Made by a program: the position numbers and the translations under genes. From contig DAHWIK010000048.1 in assembly GCA_027345185.1 (NCBI GenBank), positions 1 to 41,875 of the forward strand: DNA of 41,875 nt, given 5' to 3'. This DNA is from Microcaldota archaeon (GTDB taxonomy: Archaea; Micrarchaeota; Micrarchaeia; Micrarchaeales; CABMGC01). The notes beneath the pieces are model-generated. The model saw nothing but the letters and a program-made list of their open reading frames with translations, did not search any database and was not told the origin of the DNA. This document shows positions 21,497 to 29,525 of this stretch, piece after piece (the first letter of the stretch is position 1; every line of letters starts with the position of its first letter).

Positions 21497-22819
21497 TCAA
21501 TCCTTCAAAAATGCAAATGGGTTCTTTCCCTTGCCTGCAAGGTATGCAGCTATGTACAGCCCTGCATTCCATGACTGTGCATCCTGCCCCATTGGTTCAC
21601 CGGTCTGGCCGTGCATCCATTCATTGAAGCCGCTCTCGCTTGGCTTCCTCTTAAGCGCATTTGCCTTTGCGAGGTTTTCTAGTTCCTGATCAAAGGCCGA
21701 ATCGCCAATCTTGTTCAAGGCAAGTACGTAGAATCCGCCAACAAACGGCCATACGGATCCGTTGTGGTAGCAGTCCTGGTCATTTCGCCAGTAGCCAGGC
21801 TTGCCTTTGGTGTATGCCTTGTCATAGAATGGATCATCATCGCTGTAGTTGGGATACATGACCTTTATCGGATACGGAGACGCAATACTGTTGTCCCTTA
21901 TGTACGACATTATGCTTTGGGACATTTCCGCGGAACTCAAGCCAAAGATAACGGACATTATATTAGATAGCGAATCGAAGTGCATGTCGACATAGTTCAT
22001 CGTTATGAACTGCGGATGGTAAAGTAGCTTGCCTACTGGAAGGTTAGAGAAGACGTCCCTATCGAAGTCGTGCAAGTTCGGCCAGTCCCCTCCGTGTATT
22101 GCCTCATCTGTTGGAGAAAACACCGCATTAAATTTTTCTACGAGTCGGCCATAGTCTAGGCGTATCCCTTCCTCCAGGCTCTTGCCAGCCTCATCGCATA
22201 GCCCGTTTATGCATTTCGTTGCCATGACGAAGAGAATGTTGTTGTAAAGCACTTTTCCCTGCCTCTTTACAGAAGAATCCATCCAGTCTGAGCCAGGCAT
22301 GCTATCTATCAGCACGGCGTTGTTAGTGTCCTGGTATCTCAGCCACTTGTAGGCGCCCATAGCGTAGTCCAGCACCTCTCCGAGCAGCACCTTCTTGAAC
22401 TCTTCCTTGAGAGATCCATATTTGATGTCATCGAGGTTTTTGACTGTGTAGTACAGGTTTGCGAGGCCGATTATGTACCATGAATTGGCATCCACTGCAC
22501 CGGCATGGAAGAAACGAGGGACCTGCCTGTCCAAATCGAAATTTACGGGTATAATTCCTAGTGGCGAATGCGCCCTCCCCAGAGTAAGCAGAGAGTTCTT
22601 TACACCTTCAAGCAGTACCGGGTCTTCAAGCATGTTTGCCCCGAGTGCGGTTATGAATGTGTCCCGACTCCAGACCTGATTGTAAACCGTTGCGGCTGCC
22701 TTTATGCCATCCTTGCTTGAATTTGCCTTTAGTACCTCCACGGCGCGGTGAAACATCTCTTCCCTGATATCCGTGGAATGGCCTTGGGCAGATTTGGTGC
22801 TATGTTGCTTGAATGTCAT
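21497..22819 (-). CDS. Alpha/alpha-barrel glycoside hydrolase (GH100/GH63/amylo-glucosidase-like)
   Basis: 440 residues, mainly helical with the aromatic, acidic patches of (alpha/alpha)6 glycosidases. YNQVWSRDTFITALGANML near residue 46, HGGDWPNLHDFDRDVF, PGYWRNDQDCYHNGSVWPFVGGFY and the end GFNEWMHGQTGEPMGQDAQSWNAGLYIAAY resemble neutral invertases (GH100) and GH63 or glycogen-debranching-type enzymes; the Asp of WSRD and the Glu of NEWM are candidate catalytic acids. No signal peptide is seen, so it is cytoplasmic. Candidate substrates are sucrose-like or alpha-glucan oligosaccharides, or mannosyl/glucosylglycerate. ATG start at 22819. Confidence 0.75.
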   Translation of the reverse strand: MTFKQHSTKSAQGHSTDIREEMFHRAVEVLKANSSKDGIKAAATVYNQVWSRDTFITALGANMLEDPVLLEGVKNSLLTLGRAHSPLGIIPVNFDLDRQVPRFFHAGAVDANSWYIIGLANLYYTVKNLDDIKYGSLKEEFKKVLLGEVLDYAMGAYKWLRYQDTNNAVLIDSMPGSDWMDSSVKRQGKVLYNNILFVMATKCINGLCDEAGKSLEEGIRLDYGRLVEKFNAVFSPTDEAIHGGDWPNLHDFDRDVFSNLPVGKLLYHPQFITMNYVDMHFDSLSNIMSVIFGLSSAEMSQSIMSYIRDNSIASPYPIKVMYPNYSDDDPFYDKAYTKGKPGYWRNDQDCYHNGSVWPFVGGFYVLALNKIGDSAFDQELENLAKANALKRKPSESGFNEWMHGQTGEPMGQDAQSWNAGLYIAAYLAGKGKNPFAFLKD

Positions 22820-22868
22820 ATTGCATCAGCACTTTATCGATTTAATTGATATTTAATTGTTTCTGGAG

Positions 22869-23723
22869 CTAGAATATGCTCACCAATACTGCACCTGCCA
22901 CCATTATCACAAATCCGAACAACTGCAGCTTTGTGAACCTCTCCTTGTAGTATCTGTATCCTATTATCGCGGCGACTACCGGGGTTATTGCATTCATTAC
23001 TCCGGTAAGCCCGACTGCAGCCAGGGCTGTCACAAATCCAAAGGCCGCAGTACCTGTTCCGTCCAGTAGGCCTGTAGCGACAATTCCTTTGGCGTGGAGT
23101 CGCAATTTTTCCCTTGCTTTCCTAAATCCCATGAACCTTGCAATTACGATGAATGAGACCAGCGCAGTTATCTTTGCTATTATAAGCGGCGTGGCGAATG
23201 TGCTAGATGCTTTTATAGAATATGCGAAGATTATGAATCCTACGGACCACAGAATAAACGCCATAATTGCCGGTATGAGCCTTTTGTTAAGCCTCCTGTC
23301 CTCAGTTACAGCAACAAGGCTTGCTCCAATGAATACTATCACAATGCCGATGATCCCAATAATGCCTATTGATTCGCCAAAGACCAGAAAACCGAATATT
23401 ACGAACACGGCTGCGGCGAGCTCTGAAAAGGCTATTGAATTTGATATCTGCTCGGTTTCCATGGCCTTGTAAAATAGCATGTAGCCAAAGGATATCGCCA
23501 GGCCGGTGGCTACGGCAAGTACAATTGAATAAAATGACACAGCGTTGAATCCGACAAATGCTGCAGCCAATATGGCAGGGACAAGGCCAACAGCAAGCAT
23601 AACGGCACCTAGCCTGTATGCGCCAACCTTTGACACCATCCTCTTGCTGAGTGAGTCTGATAATACGAAAGGAATGGCATACATCAACGCAGCAATTAGT
23701 GCATAATTGGGCATCCAATCCAT
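22869..23723 (-). CDS. EamA/DMT-family membrane transporter
   Basis: 284 residues with about ten membrane spans in two repeated halves (for example VMLAVGLVPAILAAAFVGF, IIGIIGIVIVFIGASLVAV, LQLFGFVIMVAGAVLVSIF), the layout of the drug/metabolite transporter superfamily. The EamA-like inner repeat ends GESIGIIG...GASLV and YKERFTKLQLFG...AGAVLV. The substrate is unknown; family members export amino acids, sugars or metabolites. The start is ATG at 23723, with a minus-strand AAATTTAAAC box upstream. Confidence 0.85.
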   Translation of the reverse strand: MDWMPNYALIAALMYAIPFVLSDSLSKRMVSKVGAYRLGAVMLAVGLVPAILAAAFVGFNAVSFYSIVLAVATGLAISFGYMLFYKAMETEQISNSIAFSELAAAVFVIFGFLVFGESIGIIGIIGIVIVFIGASLVAVTEDRRLNKRLIPAIMAFILWSVGFIIFAYSIKASSTFATPLIIAKITALVSFIVIARFMGFRKAREKLRLHAKGIVATGLLDGTGTAAFGFVTALAAVGLTGVMNAITPVVAAIIGYRYYKERFTKLQLFGFVIMVAGAVLVSIF

Positions 23724-23837
23724 GATTAGTGAGTAGGGCCAGTTTAAATTTGTTGTGTGTAGGTTTTGCTTTGCGATTTGCTAGAAGACTGGTGTAGGGT
23801 ATTTAAATCGGCTTTGATATATAGATACTGCTTTGGC

Positions 23838-23910
23838 GGCCTTGGTAGTGTAACGGCTCGCATAGGAGACTGTGGATCTCTTGGACCGGGTTCGACTCCC
23901 GGCCTAGGCC
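23838..23910 (+). tRNA. tRNA-His (GUG)
   Basis: Begins with the extra G-1, encoded in DNA, opposite C73, the tRNA-His hallmark. GCCTTGG/CCTAGGC acceptor (one T-T mismatch), D-arm GTGT/GCAT, anticodon stem GGAGA/TCTCT with loop CTGTGGA giving GUG, and T-arm CCGGG-TTCGACT-CCCGG. No intron and no encoded CCA. A TATTTAAAT box lies about 35 nt upstream. Confidence 0.93.
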
Positions 23911-23927
23911 CATTTTAGGTGTGTTGC

Positions 23928-25193
23928 GTGGAATTGGCAGGTCATTTCAAATCAGTGAAAGGAGACCTCCTGATGGACGGGGCAAGCCTGTTGGGTATGG
24001 CTAAAAAATACGGAACTCCGCTTCTAGTAACATCGGAAAAGCGAATCGTGGAGAATTGCAGAATACTCCGTTCGGAGTTCATCAAATACTATGATAACAC
24101 ATCATTCAAATACGCAGTGAAGACCAACTCCAATCCTAAACTGATCTCCGTAATTGCAAACGAGGGATTCGGTGCGGACGCCTCTTCTGTTGCGGAGATA
24201 TCCTTTGCCCGTTACGCTGGAGTAAAGAATTCAAATATTCTTTTCTCTCCCAACTATGCATCAGTCAGTGAACTAAAATACGCATTGGATAGGAATATTG
24301 CAATAAACTTTGACGACATTGGCCAGTTCCAATCACTATCGAAATACGGAATGCCTGACGTTGTCTCGTTCAGGCTGAACCCAGGTTTCGGCAGAGGGGA
24401 ATTTCCAGGCATAGTCACGGCTGGACCTGGAGCAAAGTTTGGCATGCCTTCTGATAAGATGTCGCGAGCATACAAAATGGCAAAGGACGGAGGAGTGAAG
24501 AGGTTTGGTATGCATATGATGGCTGGATCTAATGTATTGGATCCGGAATACTTTGCTGCAATAACGGCAAGAATACTTGATGCTGCAGGGAAGATATCGA
24601 AATCGATTGGCATAGACTTTGAGTTCATAGACATAGGAGGTGGATTAGGAGTGCCATACAGGCCAAACGAAAAGCCGCTTGACATTGAAAGGACGGCAAG
24701 GCTGGTGACTAAGGTATTCAAGGAAAAATGCGGCGAGTACGGGCTTGGGGAGCCGGCCCTTATGATGGAGCCGGGCAGATACATTATTGCGGACACCACA
24801 GTGCTTCTTGGGACGGTAAACCACGTAAAGAGGTATTCAAGGACATTCATTGGAACCGACGTGGGGATGAACATACTTTTGAGGCCTGCGCTGTACAATG
24901 CGTACCACGAAGTCGCCATCGCAAATAGGATGGACAGCAAGAATCTCGAGAAGGCAAGCGTGACAGGGGAGATATGCGAAAACACAGACATGATAGCGAA
25001 GGACAGAATGCTGCCCAGGGCTGAGGGTGGAGACATTATTGCTGTATTCAACTCCGGAGCGTACGTCTATGGGATGAGCAGCCAGTACAACTCGAGGCCG
25101 CGTCCTGCAGAGGTCCTGATAAGAAGCTGCGGGAAGGACAAACTGATAAGAAGAAGGGAGACGACTTTGGACCTTTTTTCCACAATAGTCTGA
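23928..25193 (+). CDS. lysA: Diaminopimelate decarboxylase-like fold-III PLP enzyme
   Basis: 421 residues. YAVKTNSNP holds the PLP lysine, MHMMAGS replaces the usual HCHIGS, IDIGGGLGVPY and EPGRYIIAD bind the cofactor phosphate, GEICENTDMIAKDR carries the active-site Cys-Glu, and GAYVYGMSSQYNSRPRPAEVL is the diaminopimelate-decarboxylase ending. It should turn meso-DAP into lysine. Related fold-III enzymes act on ornithine, arginine or carboxyspermidine, and the variant His motif leaves some doubt. GTG at 23928 is chosen because AGGTG lies six bases before it and similarity begins at HFKSVKGDLLMDG; GTG at 23919 is possible. It follows tRNA-His by 17 bp. Confidence 0.83.
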   Translation: MELAGHFKSVKGDLLMDGASLLGMAKKYGTPLLVTSEKRIVENCRILRSEFIKYYDNTSFKYAVKTNSNPKLISVIANEGFGADASSVAEISFARYAGVKNSNILFSPNYASVSELKYALDRNIAINFDDIGQFQSLSKYGMPDVVSFRLNPGFGRGEFPGIVTAGPGAKFGMPSDKMSRAYKMAKDGGVKRFGMHMMAGSNVLDPEYFAAITARILDAAGKISKSIGIDFEFIDIGGGLGVPYRPNEKPLDIERTARLVTKVFKEKCGEYGLGEPALMMEPGRYIIADTTVLLGTVNHVKRYSRTFIGTDVGMNILLRPALYNAYHEVAIANRMDSKNLEKASVTGEICENTDMIAKDRMLPRAEGGDIIAVFNSGAYVYGMSSQYNSRPRPAEVLIRSCGKDKLIRRRETTLDLFSTIV

Positions 25194-25273
25194 TTCGCTC
25201 AGAGCTGTACAATACATTTAAAAACGCTTTTGGAGTTTTGAGTGGAGGCACGGCAACCCGAATTGGATAACCC

Positions 25274-25282
25274 ATTTAAATA
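25274..25282 (+). promoter_or_regulatory. TATA box of nrdJ
   Basis: ATTTAAATA. Transcription would start near 25303-25306, inside the first NrdR-like box, leaving a leader of about 45-50 nt that contains the second box. Confidence 0.6.
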
Positions 25283-25289
25283 CCTTGGC

Positions 25290-25305
25290 ATACTACACTT
25301 GGTAT
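25290..25305 (+). promoter_or_regulatory. NrdR box candidate, upstream copy
   Basis: ATACTACACTTGGTAT has ATAC/GTAT arms and about 10 of 16 matches to the bacterial NrdR box acaCwAtATaTwGtgt. Its centre is 32 bp from the centre of the second box, about three helical turns, the arrangement expected for NrdR. Confidence 0.6.
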
Positions 25306-25321
25306 TAGGAGACCAGTTGAT

Positions 25322-25337
25322 ATACAACATGTTGTGT
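25322..25337 (+). promoter_or_regulatory. NrdR box candidate, downstream copy
   Basis: ATACAACATGTTGTGT has 13 of 16 matches to the NrdR box consensus and holds a perfect 12-bp palindrome ACAACATGTTGT. It lies 14 bases upstream of the nrdJ ATG. Confidence 0.68.
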
Positions 25338-25350
25338 CGAGGCGATTTAT

Positions 25351-27732
25351 ATGGAAGATAATAAAAAGGAGGCAAAAGTTGTTGAAAAAACAGAGGCTGC
25401 TAATCAGACCGAACTAGTCACACTGCCAAAGGAGACCCTCGACTTCTTTAAGGGAGACGAGATAAGGGCGCGGGTGTTCTTTGAAAAATATGCGCTTAAG
25501 GACGAATCAGGAAAGATAGCCGAAGTGCTACCACCCGAAATGTGGGATAGGGTGGCACGCGAGATATCAAGCGTTGAGACTACAGATGAGAAGAAGGCGG
25601 AGTGGAACGAGAAGTTCAGGTGGCTTCTTGGTGATTTCAGGTTCCTTCCTGGAGGGAGAATACTCTTCGGCGCTGGTCAGGCACGGAAGGCTACACTTCT
25701 TAACTGCTATGTTTTGCCGATAAAGGATGACACCCTTGAAGCCATATTTGACTGGTGCAAGGAGGCAGGCAGAACCTACAGCTATGGGGGCGGAGTTGGA
25801 ACGGACATAAGCGTGCTGAGGCCTGCAAAGGCTCCAGTAAACAACTCAGCAATAGTGTCAAGCGGGGCAGTTTCATTCATGAACCTATTCAGCGAAACAA
25901 CCCACACCATAGGACAAAACGGAAGGCGCGGGGCGTTGATGATAACGATGGGCGTAGACCACCCAGATATACTGTCATTCATAACAGTCAAGAGGAACAT
26001 TGCAAATGTGCGGTATGCAAACATAAGCGTAAGGATAACCGACGAGTTCATGCAGGCGGTAAAGGATGACAAGGAGTTCACGCTCAAGTTCGAGAACAAG
26101 GTCGTCGGAAAAATTGAGAGGAAGGTGATGGCAAAGGAGATCTGGGGCGAGCTGGTGAAGTCGGCAAGGGACTGGGCCGAACCTGGATTGATATTCTGGG
26201 ACACCGTCAAGAAATATTCGCCTAGTGAGTACAATGGAATGGAGGTGCTTAGCACGAATCCGTGCTCCGAGCAGCCCCTCGACGCATATAATGCGTGTGA
26301 CCTTGGCAACGTGAATCTTTCTGCATTCGTACTTAACCAGTTCAGTGACAGCGCATCTGTAGATTGGCCGAATCTTGAGAAGGCCATAAGATACTCTGTC
26401 AGGTTCCTTGATAATGTACTGGATTACAATAAGGACAAGCACCCTCTGCGTCAACAGTCCGAAACCTCGCTGAAGAGCAGGAGGATAGGGGTTGGAATAA
26501 CAGGGCTTGGGGACATGCTGGTAAAGCTGAAGATAAAGTATGATAGCGAGAAGGGCCTTGAGACCGTTGATGATGTATTCAACAGGATGAAACTTATAGC
26601 ATATGATGAGAGCGTGGAGATTTCGAAGGAGAAGGGCTCGTTCCCGATGTTCGACGCCCAGAAGCACCTCTCCAGACCATTTATTTTGACTTTGCCCGAT
26701 GACTTACAAGCAAAGATATCGAAATATGGATTGAGGAACGTATGCATACTGACAGTCCCGCCAACAGGCAGTGTTTCGGTGCTGGCAGGAACCTCAAGCG
26801 GCATAGAGCCGATATTCGCTTTTAGTTATACGAGGAGGTCGGAGTCGCTGAGCCAGGAATACTTCAAAGTGTACCATCCGCTTGCGCTGGAGTACATGAA
26901 GCTGTTCAACGTGGCAGATGAGCATGAACTTCCTGACTTCTTCGTTCCGGCACACAGGATAAAGCCTGATTTCAGGGTAAGGCTGCAGGCGGCAATACAA
27001 AGGCACATAGATAGCGCCATATCATCTACGGTGAATTTGCCTAGGGAAGCTACGGTTGAAGAGGTGGGCAGAATCTACTTCCAGGCGTGGGAATCTGGAT
27101 GCAAGGGCATAACGGTTTACCGTGAAGGTTCAAGGGAGGGAATACTCATAACAGATGAAGAGCAGGAAAGGAGGCTCAAGACCCCAGAAGCAGAAACACC
27201 GGAGCACCCGGAGTGGCAAAGGGACAGGCTGCTCACAGGCCAGACTATGAAGGTCAAGATGCCTGAAGGCGCGCTTTACGTTACAGCAAACTTCGATGCA
27301 GTGTCCATAAAGGAGGTCTTCATAAACCTCGGCAAGAGCGGTAACGAGGAGAAGAGCTACACAGAGGCGATAGGTCGACTAATAAGCAAGTATCTGCAGC
27401 AGGGAGGAAGCGTTGGGGAAGTTGTTGCAAGCCTAAAAGGGATAAAATCGAGCTCGTCGATAGTCTGGGACAGGGGAATGAAAGTATACAGCGTGCCTGA
27501 CGGGATAGGAAAGGCGCTTGAGATAATGGCAGGTTTGGTGGCACCTTCAACCGCTGCGGCGCTTCTAAAGTCCAATCCTGCAAGCGTTGGAAAGCAGATG
27601 CCAATCCCTCCAACTGTGCACGAAGGGAGCTACATACATCCTGAAAGATGCCCTGCATGCAAGGAAAACGCTCTGATAAACGAGAACGGATGCTTCATAT
27701 GCAAGGAGTGCGGCTTCACAAAGTGCGAATAA
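25351..27732 (+). CDS. nrdJ: Class II (B12-dependent) ribonucleotide reductase
   Basis: 793 residues. LLNCYVLPI has the first redox Cys, SYGGGVGTDISVLRP follows, STNPCSEQPL carries the thiyl Cys with Asn and Glu, GNVNLSAF and VPPTGSVSVLAGTSSGIEP are the substrate-site blocks, and the C-terminal part has a TSCPD-type domain (about residues 630-730) and a CPAC...CKEC...C ribbon that supplies the reducing thiols. This is the adenosylcobalamin-dependent NrdJ; no radical-generating small subunit is needed. There is no obvious N-terminal ATP-cone, so allosteric control of activity is probably absent here and may be left to NrdR. ATG start. Confidence 0.93.
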   Translation: MEDNKKEAKVVEKTEAANQTELVTLPKETLDFFKGDEIRARVFFEKYALKDESGKIAEVLPPEMWDRVAREISSVETTDEKKAEWNEKFRWLLGDFRFLPGGRILFGAGQARKATLLNCYVLPIKDDTLEAIFDWCKEAGRTYSYGGGVGTDISVLRPAKAPVNNSAIVSSGAVSFMNLFSETTHTIGQNGRRGALMITMGVDHPDILSFITVKRNIANVRYANISVRITDEFMQAVKDDKEFTLKFENKVVGKIERKVMAKEIWGELVKSARDWAEPGLIFWDTVKKYSPSEYNGMEVLSTNPCSEQPLDAYNACDLGNVNLSAFVLNQFSDSASVDWPNLEKAIRYSVRFLDNVLDYNKDKHPLRQQSETSLKSRRIGVGITGLGDMLVKLKIKYDSEKGLETVDDVFNRMKLIAYDESVEISKEKGSFPMFDAQKHLSRPFILTLPDDLQAKISKYGLRNVCILTVPPTGSVSVLAGTSSGIEPIFAFSYTRRSESLSQEYFKVYHPLALEYMKLFNVADEHELPDFFVPAHRIKPDFRVRLQAAIQRHIDSAISSTVNLPREATVEEVGRIYFQAWESGCKGITVYREGSREGILITDEEQERRLKTPEAETPEHPEWQRDRLLTGQTMKVKMPEGALYVTANFDAVSIKEVFINLGKSGNEEKSYTEAIGRLISKYLQQGGSVGEVVASLKGIKSSSSIVWDRGMKVYSVPDGIGKALEIMAGLVAPSTAAALLKSNPASVGKQMPIPPTVHEGSYIHPERCPACKENALINENGCFICKECGFTKCE

Positions 27733-27813
27733 ACCTAGAAACTGAAGAATGCAGCAATTATTCATGGTAGTACAAATCTTGCAATGGCTACGGGGAATTA
27801 TGCCGCGGAAGTT

Positions 27814-28215
27814 TTACATGCCTCCTAGCAGGTTCCCCACATTTGTAACTTTTATGTAGTCTTTGACTTTCTTCTCTAGCCTTTCGTCTTCTGTAACAAG
27901 TATCAGATTTGCGGCTTTTGCATACTGCACATATGCAGCATCATAGAAAGAAAGTTTTAGGTTCGTTGCCGTTTTGAGCACATCCTTTCCGTGAATTATT
28001 GGGACAGTGTCGATATTGTCCATGATGTCGTACAGGAATTCTATAAGTTGCTGGGCCTTTGCCTCATCGATACGCTTGTGTATAAGGCAGTCTTTAAGTA
28101 CGGCATTGCCAAGCTCGTATCTTGCCAGGTCAATGGTTATTGAGTCCATAGCTAGGTCAAGCTTGTTAACATCCGCAAGTTTGTAGATTGAAGACGCATC
28201 CAAAACATACTTCAT
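27814..28215 (-). CDS. vapC: VapC-type PIN ribonuclease toxin
   Basis: 133 residues. YVLDASSIYKL holds the first Asp, ARYELGNAVLKDCL the Glu, KLSFYDAAYVQYAKAANLILVTEDERL the last acidic pair: the classical VapC set. The start ATG at 28215 overlaps the antitoxin stop by four bases. VapC toxins cleave tRNA or rRNA when freed from VapB. The protein resembles the archaeal pattern; the target is unknown. Confidence 0.88.
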   Translation of the reverse strand: MKYVLDASSIYKLADVNKLDLAMDSITIDLARYELGNAVLKDCLIHKRIDEAKAQQLIEFLYDIMDNIDTVPIIHGKDVLKTATNLKLSFYDAAYVQYAKAANLILVTEDERLEKKVKDYIKVTNVGNLLGGM

Positions 28216-28442
28216 CTGGAATCCCTCTCTTCCCTTATGCTCGTAGTTACATCTGCGGTCTTCAGTTTCTGGAATATTGCATCCATCTTGCTTCTGGTTA
28301 GCTTTAGCTGTTTTATGCGCGCTTCCCTAAGCATTAGTTTAATTGCGCTCCTGATCAGCTTGGACGGACTAAGTTTTAGCCTCCTTATCTCCTCCCGCTC
28401 ATTGACAGGTATCTTGACCGAGACTGTAGTATACCTCTGCAT
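28212..28442 (-). CDS. vapB: VapB-type ribbon-helix-helix antitoxin
   Basis: 76 residues. TTVSVKIPVNEREEIRRLKLSPSKLIRSAIKLMLREARI is a ribbon-helix-helix DNA-binding/dimer domain; the C-terminal rest is charged and flexible, as expected for a toxin-neutralising tail. It overlaps vapC by ATGA. A TATA-like AATATTTATAT region at 28477-28487 and an inverted repeat beside it (28484-28498) suggest self-regulation. Confidence 0.85.
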   Translation of the reverse strand: MQRYTTVSVKIPVNEREEIRRLKLSPSKLIRSAIKLMLREARIKQLKLTRSKMDAIFQKLKTADVTTSIREERDSR

Positions 28443-28483
28443 ATGACCTCACATTTTATATTACCATAAATAAGCATATAAAT

Positions 28484-28498
28484 ATTACTTTTTGTAAT
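28484..28498. promoter_or_regulatory. Inverted repeat upstream of vapBC, operator candidate
   Basis: ATTAC-TTTTT-GTAAT, overlapping the upstream edge of the probable vapB TATA box, where VapBC could repress. It differs from the Lrp-type sites (N5 here, N7 between the same ATTAC/GTAAT arms there). Confidence 0.4.
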
Positions 28499-28501
28499 AC
28501 G

Positions 28502-28975
28502 TTAGTTGCGTGATCTCTTTTTTGTGCCCTTTCTCAGCATGAGCACGTACTTTCTGAACTCTTCTGGGGAGTCGAAGTTGTTGTATACGCTTGCGAACCT
28601 TATGTAGGCCACTGGATCTGTATTGAACAGCTCCTTCACCACCATGTCTCCTATCTTCCTGCTCTGTATCTCCTTATTGCCGCTTGTGCGCAGCCTTGCC
28701 TCTATCTTGTCGACTATTGACTCCATCTTATCCCTGCTTATGCTTCTCTTCTGCCCGGCTATCATTATCCCGCCGAGTATCTTGTTCCTGTCAAATGGCT
28801 CCCTTGTATTGTCCTTTTTGATCACAGTTATGTCTGCAAGATCTGCCTTCTCGTACGTTGTGAATCGCTTACCGCAGGATTCGCACTGCCTGCGCCTCCT
28901 TATGCTCTCCCCGTTCATGACCTCTCTTGAATCGACAACTTCTGTGTTGCTGCTTTTACAGAATGGGCATCTCAC
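28502..28975 (-). CDS. nrdR: NrdR transcriptional repressor
   Basis: 157 residues, the usual length. N-terminal zinc ribbon CPFC...CESCGKRFTTYE, then an ATP-cone domain (ITVIKKDNTREPFDRNKILGGIMIAGQKRSIS...GDMVVKELFNTDPVAYIRFASVYNNFD). NrdR binds (d)ATP and represses ribonucleotide reductase genes. The start is GTG at 28975, six bases after the pilin stop, so it may be co-transcribed with the pilin genes. NrdR is chiefly bacterial and only scattered in archaea. Two matching boxes lie before nrdJ about 3 kb away. Confidence 0.93.
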   Translation of the reverse strand: MRCPFCKSSNTEVVDSREVMNGESIRRRRQCESCGKRFTTYEKADLADITVIKKDNTREPFDRNKILGGIMIAGQKRSISRDKMESIVDKIEARLRTSGNKEIQSRKIGDMVVKELFNTDPVAYIRFASVYNNFDSPEEFRKYVLMLRKGTKKRSRN

Positions 28976-28981
28976 TGTTTA

Positions 28982-29476
28982 TTACCCCGAGGAGACTTGA
29001 ACGCGCACACTTCCATATGCGGTATTCGGGAAGCCGGTGTATGCATTTGTATAGTTTATTATCAGATATCCGGAATATGTAGACTTTATGGGCCCATAAA
29101 AGGCTGTTCCGTTTGAATAGCACTGGAGGTTGAATGTCTGGTTTGAGCCTATTGGCATGTCTAGGGCAGTGTTTGGTGGTATTACATTTATCTGGTTTAC
29201 TGGAATCATGTGGTTAAGAGATTCTGGGGTGACGCAGCCAAGTGCAGTTATTGCTATTGGATACTGGGTGGACTGAACCAGATTTATGATTATGTTGTCT
29301 GAGACGCCATTAGTAGACATGTAAAAGGATGGGCATGAAAAACCTGCAGGAAGTATGCACGTCTGTATCGGAGGAACACTGGAGATTATTTCATATAATG
29401 CCACTATGACTATAGAGATTATGAGTATCGCCCATCCGTAGGTCATCAGATACTCCATTGCGCTCTGCAGTTTCAT
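28982..29476 (-). CDS. Archaeal type IV pilin-like protein
   Basis: 164 residues. MKLQ-SAMEYLMTYGWAILIISIVIVAL is a class III signal peptide with cleavage expected after MKLQ, followed by the hydrophobic helix that packs in the pilus core. The rest is beta-rich and contains four Cys and several Asn-X-Ser/Thr sites (SNQTF, INYTN), typical of surface pilins. It starts 49 bases after the preceding LamG-pilin, whose first 20 codons are identical at DNA level. Likely a pilus or adhesive filament subunit. Confidence 0.85.
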   Translation of the reverse strand: MKLQSAMEYLMTYGWAILIISIVIVALYEIISSVPPIQTCILPAGFSCPSFYMSTNGVSDNIIINLVQSTQYPIAITALGCVTPESLNHMIPVNQINVIPPNTALDMPIGSNQTFNLQCYSNGTAFYGPIKSTYSGYLIINYTNAYTGFPNTAYGSVRVQVSSG

Positions 29477-29525
29477 ACTAATATCTTGTTGATGAAACTA
29501 TATAAAAATGCGTGATGTGATGAAA

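Noticed and set aside
24254-25051. 265-residue minus-strand ORF inside the lysA-like gene
   Set aside because: It lies wholly opposite a well-supported enzyme gene, has no recognisable motif and a composition (Ser, Pro, Ile rich) typical of antisense shadow frames.
28484-28498. Additional Lrp-type site near vapBC
   Set aside because: Arms ATTAC/GTAAT are shared, but the spacer is 5 instead of 7 and the central CG is missing; more likely a VapBC operator.
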